DNA of 64,000 bases from the NCBI RefSeq assembly GCF_932276165.1, contig NC_063983.1:8935501-8999500 (forward strand), given 5' to 3'. The stretch comes from Plutella xylostella. Its lineage: Eukaryota > Arthropoda > Insecta > Lepidoptera > Plutellidae. The translations under genes were made by a program, and so were the position numbers. This document shows positions 1 to 12,500 of the stretch, piece by piece. The notes beneath the pieces are model-generated. The model was not told where the DNA came from. It saw only the letters and a list, made by a program, of their open reading frames with translations, and searched no databases. The stretch's first letter is position 1; each line of letters starts with the position of its first letter.

Positions 1-523
1 TGTCTTTACCACAGGCCATTTCATTGCCATACTGTGAGACATAGAAACGGTACCTACACAAAATGTGTATAACTACGTGTAACAATGTAAAGCTATACAT
101 AATATTCATATATTATTAGGCTTAACACTGGAGATTTACGAACGGACCACTGCCCCGGTGCTTACTTGACGCGGCCCGGCACGACCTCGAATTAATGTCA
201 CCTTTTTTGACTGAACATCAGTTGAATTGTAATTGAGATTTCTAAGGTTTCGCTTACTTCGATGTCTATGTATTGTAAATTTATACCAACATTGTTACTA
301 CTTTACTAGTCATGTGACTTCGAGTTTATCGGCAAATATCGTTTTACTTATATTTCCGTCTCAACCTTTGATAACTTCCTAACGTACGAAAAACGCTGTT
401 AGCCGTCTCAACATTACTCACACATTCAATTAACCAATAAACAGTCGGCGGTGCATTAAGGAGGTGGTCTAGGCCGCGCTGGCGGTCGGTATAAAACTAT
501 ATAAAACAAGATGCGCGCGCGCA
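1..523. other. 3' flank of GMP synthetase, no gene seen
   Basis: This stretch lies beyond the stop codon of the minus-strand GMP synthetase gene, so its right end should hold that gene's 3' UTR. I see no convincing exon, RNA gene or complete mobile element in it. Confidence 0.5.
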
Positions 524-3500
524 TCATTCCCACTCGGTGGTGGCGGGCGGCTTCGGTGTCAGGTCGTACAGGACCCGCGAGATGCCGGGCACTGTCATCA
601 GCTCTTTGCGCATTTTGTCAACCACCTGCAACAAATATATGAAGTGTTGAGACATAAGACACTTTTAATTTGAAGCTGCTTACTGAAAACATCAAGAAAC
701 GCAGCACTTAGGCTGTATACAGAGAAAATGTTGGAAACTTATAAGCGCCGTACCTATATAATATAAACTATACCTTCTGCTTTCATTCTGCATACGGCTT
801 TACGCGGAACGATACAAAAACGCATGGAAAGCGATACGTATCGTTTTCTTCTGTCGTTTTTATCGGCTACACTACAGGCTATTGCAAAAAGAGTATACGA
901 AGCCGAATCCTATGTGTGCGCATGATCTATCTAAGCTCGAAAATGAAATCAGTATGTAAAAATTCGCGAAATTTTTCCATAGAAACTTTGTAGCACCCTT
1001 TGTGCAACACCCTGTATATAGCAACAACAACACTCACGTACGCCGGCATGGCGGGCATGTCGTTTTCATTAGATTCAACATTTTCCATAGAAACTTTGTG
1101 GCACACGTAGGCTACTCAGTATACCCTTTTTGCAACACCCTGTATAGTTACAACAGCTTTGCATCACCCTGTATATAAGTCGCTGGTGCAGAACGGGCTG
1201 GCACGAGCGAGCGCTGGCACGACGCCGCGCGCGCCGCCGCGTCCCGCTCCAGCTGCACGGGGATCAGCACCGCGCCCATCCCGTCTGCTTGTGCTGGGCC
1301 CGGCTGTCTCTCTGTGTGCGGCCGCACAAGGAGACACAGTAGTGTCAAAAATACATGAAAGCTACAGGGTGTTGCAAAAATCGCATTCTAAGCCGAAAAG
1401 CTACTAAGCAGTATGTAAAAATTCGCGAATAAAATATCCATAGAAACTTTGTAGCACACGAAGGTTACTTAGTATACACTTTTTGCAACACCCTGTATAC
1501 ACACGAAGGTAACTTAGTATACACTTTTTGCAACACCCTGTATAGTTACAACAGCTTTGCAACACCCTGTATAGTTACAACAGCTTTGCAACACCCTGTA
1601 TAGTTACAACAGCTTTGCAACACCCTGTATATAAGTCGCTGGTGCAGAACGGGCTGGCACGAGCGAGCGCTGGCACGAAGCCGCGCGCGCCGCCGCGTCC
1701 CGGTCCAGCTGCACGGGGATCAGCACCGCGCCCATCCCGTCTGCTTGTGCTGGGCCCGGCTGTCTCTCTGTGTGCGGCCGCGCGCGGAGACACGATAGTG
1801 TCGAAAATACATATTTAACGTTTTTATCGGTGGCCCCTCTACACTATAGTTAGTATTATACTAACATGAGCCGGCATGGCGGGCGTGTCCGGCAGCGGCG
1901 CCTGCCCCGTCATGAAGTCGCTGGTGCAGAACGGGCGCAGCACTAGTGAGCGCTGGCACGACGCCGCGCGCGCTGCCGCGTCCCGGTCTAGGTGCACGGG
2001 GATCAGGACTACCGGCATTTGGGCTATTTGCGAGGATATGCCGCTTGAGGTTAGCACCTGGGGAGGGAAAAGGTTTTTTGTGAGATGGAGTAGTTGTGGC
2101 GGCGGTGTATGGTAGATGACTAGCTATAATAATAATAATAATTTCGTTTATTTCAGATAATTCAAATCCATAAATTTGTTAGCAACAGTGAGTCTTAGCC
2201 TATGTTAGTAGATAATATCAATCAATCATTAAAAATAGGATATAATATGAGCGTAGCTACGTAAGTTGTTGTGGACAGGTGATGAACCTCTGTGGTACAG
2301 TGTCTGTACCACTGGGGTTGTGGTTCTATGGTAGTTCAGCAACAATATTTAATAAAACATAAAATGCCTCTACACTTGAATGCACAAAAGGCCTGTGTGT
2401 ACTTGTACTCAACTGTAACTTATAATTACGTTGCATTACAAGTCTGGAAGTACCAGACAGTCACACTGGCGTTAGCACGTATACAACAAACAGGTGATAA
2501 CGAACGTCACCCGAAGTGGCATGAAATCATGCACCCCCTAAAAATCTTATAAATATCACAATTACCTGTGTGGCGAGATCGTCAGCTTGCCGTATGGTGG
2601 AGATGACCTGCTCCGTGAGGAAGGTGGGCGTGATGTCCGTCACTTGCTCCTTGATGAGGCCGCCGAACGCGTAGCACACCCTGTGGGAAAGATAAGATTC
2701 AAATGTAAATAAACGATCGTCAGTCAAACGTATTAGTAGTAATTTTGTATGCATAGTGCAGTGATTAGTAACCTTGATCCTTACTGTTGTGCTGAGGGTA
2801 CCAAGTTCGATTCCCAGCCCGAACAATGAGGGTTAAATGTGTGTTGTGTGATATTTCCAACCTGTGTGAATATTATAGCAAGAACCCCCCAGTTCTAGAG
2901 AATGCTCATGTGCAGCAGTGGGCTATCAGACTGCATTTACATTCTGATGGTCAAAAAGTAGTTCTAAAAACTCTTCTTATTTTTAATAATTTATTCATAA
3001 AAACATAAAAGTCACAAACATGCGTAATTTCCACTACAAGTTTAGTCAAAACTCTTCTTTGAATAAACTATTTGTAATATAATGTAACGAACCTGTTAAC
3101 ATTGTGGCACACCCTTGGTATGAGCTTGGCCAGATACGCCATGTCCTTCCAGTCGGGCGGGTACCGCTCTGTGGACAGCGCCACCACGTAGCTGTATGTT
3201 CGCGAGTCACCTGGAAATTGTGTTATTGTGAGCATTAAGTAGTGACTTTTGAGGATATTTTACAGGGTTGTTCGTGGGAGTTTGGGATGAAAAGTACTAT
3301 AACTCTGGTGGTTTTGGTGGTGAAAGAATTTTTGAAATCGGTGTAAGTAGATGTTACGCAGCTCTACAGGGAAACGTTCAAATCCTCTTTAAAATATCAG
3401 TGCAGTGTAGGTCAAGGTCGTTTAGGTACACTATTTGGTTGGTAGGGTTGCCGCTACGGTCGGTTATATCTCTTAGCTTGTCTAACTCCGCATCGTCACT

Positions 3501-6500
3501 ATGACCTACAGAATACGAACTCACCTTGCACACCAACACTCCTGACGGGCAGCAGGGTGGCCGCGACGGGCGCCTTGACGCTGTAACTCTGCCTATTCCG
3601 CTATTAAAACCACTATTGCCTACGGGATTGTGTGCTCTGGACAGGCTGGAGGGTGCATTATATTCACTATTACCTACCTACGTAACTACAGTCTCACCTT
3701 GCACACCAACGCTCCTGACGGGCAGCAGCGTGGCCGCGACGGGCGTCTTGCTGGAGATGCGGCGCAGCTCGGCCTGCTCCGCCGCGGTGCTCGCGTTGGC
3801 CACTCGCCCGAGCAGCGCGTGCCACTTGACGCACATCCACCACTATTACTGTTAAACCTACTCACTGTGTTACACTATAAACACTGGCTGAATATAATTA
3901 TAATGTATAAGCGTGTGATACTAAAGTTAATGATAGCTACAGTAGTATTGCTAGATATACGTTCTAATTAAACCTGTTCCGCCATTATCAACACGTTTAC
4001 ATACGGAACACAGTGCTCACCTTGCACACCAACAGTCCTAACGCTGTAACTCGGCCTATTCCACTATTAGCACCACTATTGCCTACGGGATTGTGTGCGC
4101 ATTTAGGACTTGCTATATGGTGTATTATATTCATTACAAACCTTCCCTGGACTACGACAAATATTCAAGACCAAAATTAGCTAAATCGGTCGTGCGTTCT
4201 GGAGTTATAGCGTCAGGAACGAAATCCGGCTTATTTTTATATAGTAGATAATTAAACCTAAGGAATAGTCTCACCTTGCACGCCAACGCTCCTGACGGGC
4301 AGCAGCGTGGCCGCGACGGGCGTCTTGCTGGAGATGCGGCGCAGCTCGGCCTGCTCCGCCGCGGTGCTCGCGTTGGCCACTCGCCCGAGCAGCGCGTGCC
4401 ACTTGACGCACATCCACCACTATTACCTACAGAATACAGTCTTACCTTGCACACCAACACTAGTAACCGACAATAGGCTTGTCACTCCTGGCGTCTTGCT
4501 ACCTGCTTCGCTTATTCCGCTATTATAACCACTACTGCCTACGGGATCGTGTGCTCACGCATTCTGGTAAGGCTATAGGGTGTATTATATTTACTATTAT
4601 CTACAGAAGCCATTCTAGGCTTACCTTGCACACCAACACTCCTAACCGGCAATAAGATTGCCGCTACTGGGATCTTGCTAGATATACGTTCTAACTAAAC
4701 CTGTATCGCCATTATCAACACGATTACCTACGGAATAGTCTCACCTTTCATACCAACACTTCTTACGGGCGGTTATATCCCTTAGCTCCGCTATAATCGT
4801 TACTATTACATACAATACAAAGGTCTCACCTTGCACCCCAACGCTCCTGACGGGCAGCAACGTGGCCGCGACGGGCGTCTTGCTGGAGATGCGGCGCAGC
4901 TCGGCCTGCTCCGCCGCGGTGCTCGCGTTGGCCACTCGCCCGAGCAGCGCGTGCGACTTGACGCACATCCACCACTATTACCTACAGAATACAGTGCTCA
5001 CTTTGCACACCAACGCTCTTAACTGGCAGCAGGATTGCCACTACTGGCATCTTGCTAGATATACGTCGCAGCTGTCTATTCCGCTATTATCACCACTACT
5101 GCCTACGGGATCGTCTGCTCACGCATTCTGGTAAGGCATAGGGTGTATTATATTTACTATGATCTACAGAAGCCATTCTAGGCTTACCTTGCACACCAAC
5201 ACTCGACCGGCAGTGGGGTCATGGTAGAGTTATACATCTTAGCACCGCTATTATTGTCACTATTACATACGGAACTACAGTCTCACCTTGCACGCCAACG
5301 CTCCTGACGGGCAGCAACGTGGCCGCGACGGGCGTCTTGCTGGAGATGCGGCGCAGCTCGGCCTGCTCCGCCGCGGTGCTCGCGTTGGCCACTCGCCCGA
5401 GCAGAGCGTGGGATTTGACGCACATTGACGCGTATTCCACCATTATCTTGACGATCACCTGTGAGAGGTGGGATTTGTTTAGAGATTAGTGAATGATATA
5501 AGGAGTATATTTAGCATTGAACTACGACTATAACTGAACTATGTCGTAGGATTAGTTTATGTATTAGTAAGGATTTTAAATGTTTACATGCAACTGAAGA
5601 AGTTCACATTTTCTCGAGTAGTGGCACCTCTTGGCTCGAGTGGTGGTTAAATAGTAAACATTCAACAAAAAAAGTACGCAGTGGGCAGATAAAAACTATT
5701 TAGGGTATCGATAGATAAATAGTGTATGTACTAGTTAAAAAAGTGTGTGTCGAAAATGAATCTGGGCCCAGTGTATTTTCAGAAAGAGCGTTTGAGATAT
5801 ACTTAAGTAAATCAAATAAAGAAATCAAAATTCTTTATTATAGTTTACTGTATGTAGGCTGCAAAATTACTATTACAGCCGTATTATTGCGTACATCTAG
5901 CAGGTCGCAGGGCTATAGTGACCTGTGTCTCTGCAAAGTCCCGCTCGGCGTAGGGCTCGGCCTGGCACAGCCCTAGCTCCACGCCTAGGGCTGCCACCTA
6001 GTGTCCATCACCGACAGTGTACACTTGTCCAAAATTAATAATGCACATGCAGATCTTCACACCCGAATCATTAAATCGTAAGAGCCTTGAAAAAACACTT
6101 GCATTTTGCACCTTGTTCGAAAGAAATAGGAGTCAATATCATGTGTCACATAATCGAAAACAACCGATCTGTCAAAGATTTATATGCGCATTATCAATTT
6201 TGGAGCACTGTACCTGTGTCTCTGCAAAGTCCCGCTCGGCGTAGGGCCCTAGCTCCACGCCTAGGGCTGCCACCTAGTATCTATCACCGAATTAACAAGA
6301 AAATTGACTTAGCTTGTTGGTGTTTAAAACTAGAGCCATTTGGAGCTTGTTGCCATGGATAGGCCAGTTAGTCAGATTGCTATGTCAAAAATGACATATT
6401 TGTATGACTCTAACAGGTAAGCGATGACGACAAGGATTGTAGATTGGTTATCTGTCGCTGGTGGTATTGTGACCCATTTAGTGGGTCGCTAGGGCTACCT

Positions 6501-9500
6501 GTGTCTCTGAGTCCCGCTCGGCGTAGGGCTGCCACCTAGTGTCCATCATCGACAGTGTACCTGTGTCTCTGCAAAGTCCCGCTCGGCGTAGGGCTCGGCC
6601 TGGCACAGCACGCGCACGGCGAGCCCGGGCCCGGGGAACGGGTGCCGCTCCACCAGCGCCGGCGGCAGCCCTAGCTCCACGCCTAGGGCTCGCACCTGGA
6701 GACAAAAAGGAAGGTTTTAAATGATTGTGTGTTGGGATAGTTGGAGTAGTTTGGATAATTTATAGTGGTGATAGATCGCTGTTTTGGTAAATCTGGCGTT
6801 TTTGTAATATGTATAGGACCGCCGTTTATCCGCACGGATTAATTTAAAATAACAAAAGTGAGTTGAGGCTATTTACCGTTAATTGACGGTGACTCTATGA
6901 CCTCTTGCCAACGTTCGATAGGTGACAACTAAACTAACTGTGTTACCGCTAGATGACGACACTGACGTGCTATACAAATTCGCCGTTTAATGCGCGCGAT
7001 CCTTATGATTCTACAGCTATATTATGCCTGAGTTCTATAACCTACTTTTCCCCGAAATCTCAATGGGAAACCCAAAAAAAAGACAGGAAGTAAATGAGCA
7101 AAAAGTTGAGAAACTTAGTTCATCTTTATGGAAATCTTTAAGCGGCTCGATGCCTCGCCGTAGGCCGCAGCGCGCGCCAGCTCCGTGTCGTTGTGGCGCG
7201 TCTTGATCGCGGCCGCGTTGTTGCACGCGAGCGACGAGGCCCACTCTATGAGCTGTTCCCGCCGTGCGAGCAGGGGGTACTAAACTAACTGTGTTGCCGC
7301 TAGGTGGCGACACTGCCACGCTATAAAAATGCGCCATTTAATGCGCGCGGTCCTTATTTTGCTAATATAGACACTTGTTATACCAGAATCGCCACTAGAA
7401 TGCTTCTAAAAAGGAGGCTTTTAAGACACATTTGACGTTTAAAGATACTTAACTGTGTCACCGCTAGGTGGCGAAACTATCGCGTTATCCCTACTATAAG
7501 ACACTTGCTATCCCAGAATAGCCACGAGAAACCGCCTAAAATCGAGGGTTTTAAGACTCATCTGACGTTTAAAGATACTTAACTGTGTTGCCGCTAGGTG
7601 GCGACACTGTTGCACTATAAAAAGTGCTATATAATGCGCGCGATCCGTCTTTTGCTATATCCCGGCTATAGACGCTAGCTTTACCCGAATCAGATGTGGT
7701 CGTGGGGATTCAGATGTGTCTTAAAACCTACCTTCTAATAGTAGAAGGTAGGTTTTAAGACACATCTGGCAATAAACCCACCTCATCTTTATGAAAGTCC
7801 TTGAGCGGCTCGATGACGCGGCCACGGGCTCGCAGCGCGCGCACCAGCTCCGTGTCGTTGTGGTGCGTCTTGATTGTTGCTGCGTTGTTGGACGCGAGAG
7901 ACGACGCTGACTCTATCAGGTCTGGCCGGAGCGTGCCTTGGCCTAGGAGCACTTGGTCCTCTCTGGAAAGGGAAAATGAGAGGTTGTGAAAGGTCGATTC
8001 ATCTGACGACCGAATGGCGTAGTGGTTAGTGACCCTGACTACTGAGCCGAAGGTCCCGGGTTCGATTCCCGGCTGGGGCAGATATTTGTTTAAACACAGA
8101 TATTTGTCCTCGGGTCTTGGGTGTTGATATTTATATTTAGTATCTATCTATCTATGTATTTGTGTAGATATATCAGCTGTCCGACACCCATAACACAGGT
8201 TCTGCCTAGCTTGGGGTCGGATGGCCGTGTGTGAGATGTCCCCACATATTATATTATTATATTATATTATATTATTTGTAGCGGTAAACTGAGCATTTGT
8301 TTCTAGTGGGATACTCGCAAAATCAGTTTTTAGAATGTTACATTGCGTAGTCAGGCTGTTTTTAACAGCATGCGGATAAGATCATGCACGCGGGATTTCT
8401 TCGCACGCTATATACTAGTATTCATTGTGCGAACGTGGAATAATAAATGCTCGCGAAACGCGGTAAAAAGGCGTAAATTTCGCGTGCGTGATGAAATCTC
8501 CATGCTGTTAAAAACAGCCTCATGCCTGAGAAAGTGTTTAAGTTTATCATTACATTCACCCTCTATGGCAAAAACTAAAGATTATCTAGGGATTATGGTT
8601 TAGATAACCCAAACTTATAAGTTTTGTTCTACATTGTGTAGCTCCACTGAAAGACTCAGATCAGTGAAGATATTCTAATGCAGTGTTTGCTGTAGGGAAG
8701 TTGTATCAGAATATTGCCGAAGCTTACGATCAACATTCTTTCTTTTCTTCCCAATGCTAACAATATAATTTGGAAACAAACAATACGGCTAAGCATGCAA
8801 CTAATACTAGCTAGGAATTAGCGTCGGGAATTTCTATATATTTCAGTTAGCTGAAAAACTTTAATACCGCGATGTAGGATTTCATAGTAATTTGCTTCAA
8901 CTCCATACAATGTACTGTGTATTGAGTTCCGAGCGACAACTATCTTATCTACCTTCTTTCCTTACTTTGAATTTTTCATCTAGCTCTCGCACTAGAGTCA
9001 AGCTTCCATAAAGGAGCATGCGAGGCCTTTTAGGCAACACCGCCGGTGCAACGCTCCCATGGCATCGCTCTAATAGACACAACCAAAATGCGAACCCAAT
9101 GCCAAATACTTTGTACAATTCAGCACGAGTCTTATGATGTTTGATTGACACATGGTTTTTTTTTCTCAAAAACTAACATAATCCTACGAATATTATAAAG
9201 TGTGTATGTTTGTTACTTCTTCACGACAAAACGGCTGAACCGATTTTAATGAAATTGGGTATGGAGCTCGCCGACACCCTGGATTAACACGTAGGCTTTT
9301 TATCGCGGAATTCCCACGGGAATACTTTTTAAGGCGAAGCGAAGCTCGCGGGATCAGCTAGTATGTATTAGTGATGTAACAAATGTGTGTTTTTGGACAT
9401 TCGCGAATGCGAATATCTGATATCGACATTCGCGAATGCGAATGCGAATATTCAGTTTGTGTTAAAATTTGGGGCCATTTGCATGGTTTGGTGACTATCT

Positions 9501-12500
9501 AGTACTGGACGAGGTACATTCCGTTCTAGACGCATTCCGAATCAGACTAGCCAATAATTGTCGCAGTTTTATTTTAAGTACACTTTAGTTAGCCCCGTAA
9601 CTGTTACGACACATTGCGACTGTGTGCGGTTTCTGAGGACGACTTACACGAAACATTTAAAATATTTAAATCTATGGCTGTCTTGCTCTGACACTTCAGG
9701 GTTATTGGTAAAGTAGACCTGATCCTTTCAAGAGGTGATAGAGGAAGACATTTTCAGTCGATTGAACCCTATAATGCATTGTCCGAAACTTAACCATTTC
9801 TAACATATTGAATATGTAAGTTTTTTTATGTTTTTCAAAAATTTTAAGCTTAAAACTGAAAATAAAAAAAAAACTATTTCAATAACTTTTTTGGTTGTTT
9901 TGCATAAATAAGTGACACCTTAAATTAACTAATTTAAATTAAATTAAAAAAACTAATTTAAATTAAAAAATCAAATGTGCATTAATTGACTTAAATTAGA
10001 CACAATACCTCAAAATAGTTAAACATTAAAAAAAATATTCAAAACGTAAAAACAAATAAGTTAAATTAAAAAAGAATGTCATATGACAATTTTTTGTGCA
10101 CTTCAGCTTAAAAACATTGTCAACTTATAAGCTTTCAAATAAGATATTTCAATATCGAAACGATTTAGGTATCACTAAGATATGGCCAAAACAACCAGAG
10201 AAATCGGAGAAAACTCAATAGGGGTTTCCATACTAAAGTCAACAGGACTGAAAACAATCACACTTTTTACCTTTAAATTGGGCTAATATTGTTAGTTTTC
10301 CTATTGAATTTTGTCCGCCTGTGCTGGTTGTTTTGGCCATATGTTGGTGATACCTAAATCGATTTGATATTGAAATATCTTATTTGAAAGCTTATAAGTT
10401 GATAATGTTTTAAAGCTGAAGTGCGTAAAAAATTGTCGTATGATATTCTTTTTAAATTAAACTTTTTTTAAGTTGTGAATATTTAAAAAAAATGTTTAAC
10501 TCTTTTGAGGTAAGTTTTATGTCTAATTTAAGTCAATTAACGCACATTTGATTATTTTACACTTTTTTATGCAAAACAACTAAAAAAATATTGAAATATG
10601 GCTATTTTTTATTTTTTTTATGGTGTTAAGCATAACAATTTGACAAAAAAAAATAAAAAAAACTTAAATATTAAATATTTTAGAAATGGTTAAGTTTTGG
10701 ATAATGCAATATAGGGTTCAATCGACTGAAAAAGGCTTTCCTCTATCACCTCCTGACAGGATCAGGTCTACTTGCAAATAACCCTGTATACTGTCAAAAT
10801 ACGCTTTTTTATTATGTTTAGGTCTTATGAAACTATTAACTATAATATGTAAAGTTTCATTTCCCAAAGTAAATAAATAATACCAAATGATAAAGTAAGA
10901 CTGGAAATGTGATTAACAGGGTAACTTGTAATAAAAAGGTTATAGACGAATGGATTTAGATTTTGTTAACCTATCTACCATTATTTTCAAATAGTTTTTT
11001 TTTAATAAGTACTGATATTCGCAAACATTCGCACAAAATTTTGCGAATGCGAATATCCAAAAAAATGCGAATATTCGCGAATGCGAATGCGAATATTCGC
11101 GAATGCGAATGCGAATATTCGTTACATCACTAGTATGTATAATAAAATCTATAGATTTGACAGCTGTCACATGACTCTACAGTGCCACAATCTTATCTGT
11201 TCCGGTGGTCAAAATGTGCAACAACGAGACGTCATTGTCAAACGTCATTTCATACTCTGTGCGTTATTTGAGTTGTCAATTTCTGCGAAGAGGCTGACGC
11301 TACGTAATTTAATTTGTTTAGTGATTTTTCTGGGTGAAATAATGCCAAAAGCGCTGTAATGTGATGCAAGAAAAGTAGTACTATATATATTTGCTTTTAT
11401 GTAGGAAGAATAACATATTCAGGCGCCTTTAATTCCGTTTGAAAAATTGAAAGAACGAGTTGCAGCGGCTACTAGGTTAGTGTTGCCAAATATGACGAAT
11501 AATTTTACCCATATACTCCATGTATTCTATTCTATTCTATTCTATTCTCTGTGGGGGTGTAAGTACCTGCACCTGGCTCTCTCGAGTGGAACCTTTGTGC
11601 ATATCCCCAAGGTCTAAACTGCCTTCCTAAGCTGGGACCATTTCCCACCACGCTGGTCCACTGCGGGTTGGTGGGTTCACATATCTAGATGTGCTAGATC
11701 TAGATATGCAGGTTTCCTCACGATGTTTTCCTTCACCGTAAGAGCGATGATATACATTGTACTTAAGTTAAAAGAACTCATTGGTACATGTCAGCGCCGG
11801 GATTCGAACCCGCATCTCTGGCGTGAGAAGCGGGCGCTTACCCGACTGAGCTACCACCGCTCCACTCCATGTAATTTTATTAAATATTTTCCCGAGAGGC
11901 CCGTGCCCCAGCAGCGGGGACGGGATGTGTCGTGATACTTGTGATGAAAAGTATATAATCTTTATTTTTCTTTGATTACAGGTGTGAGGACATGACATGA
12001 TACTTTAAATCTTGGCAGTATACCAAAAAGAATTTCGCACACCTGCTGCGATTTTAGACGAAATAATGATAATTTTTGATTTGATTTATGATCATTGTTT
12101 TCCCAACCTATCAAGAGTTGGCTGAAAGAATTGCTTTTTGGCATTAAAATTAGCCTTTGGAAGGAGACCCGTGCCCCAAGCAGTGGGGACGTGATGGGTC
12201 TTGATGATGATGATATTGATGATGATGATGAATTAGCCTTTGCACACTGTCTGAATTTCTTTTAATTGTATGCTCTTGTTTCTTGTTACTTTAGAAAATG
12301 TAAAATAAACTGTTCAAAAATAATAATTAATAGTGTTTTTTAAATCGTATCTAGTTATTCCCACGACCCACATAATATATTACCTATAGGTATTATTGTA
12401 ATCTATATTTAATCTCCTACATCAGAACATAATCAGAACTAATTTTATTTCTGTTCGCCGTGGATAAATTTTCCATACAACAAATGTCGTTTGATATATT

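Larger units (their letters stand above)
3535..5285 (-). repeat. Intron 11 array of GMPS exon 11 copies
   Basis: Almost the whole intron between exon 11 (5287-5458) and exon 12 is built from diverged, direct tandem units that begin CTCACCTTGCACACCAACGCTCC-like. This is the donor end of exon 11. Long exon copies lie at 3698, 4275 and 4830. Short decayed ones start at about 3535, 4020, 4444, 4624, 4742, 5000 and 5190. Intervening phrases such as CACTATTACCTAC and GCTAGATATACGTTCTAA recur too, so exon tail plus intron were amplified together. Confidence 0.8.

Noticed and set aside
1553..1639. CRISPR-like array
   Set aside because: The 29-bp units are directly adjacent without unique spacers, and the genome is an animal's.
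1159..1818. Plus-strand Ala/Arg-rich frames
   Set aside because: Antisense reading of GC-rich exon 14 copies.
3526..5134. Several plus-strand frames of 60-110 codons with repeated sequence
   Set aside because: They are antisense reading of the repeated exon 11 copies of GMPS and have no independent coding support.
8012..8085. Plus-strand tRNA gene
   Set aside because: A and B boxes are present, but the acceptor stem does not pair and a SINE body and AT-rich tail follow directly.
11768..11863. Minus-strand tRNA gene
   Set aside because: It is the head of a SINE delimited by a 10-bp target-site duplication, not a free-standing tRNA gene.
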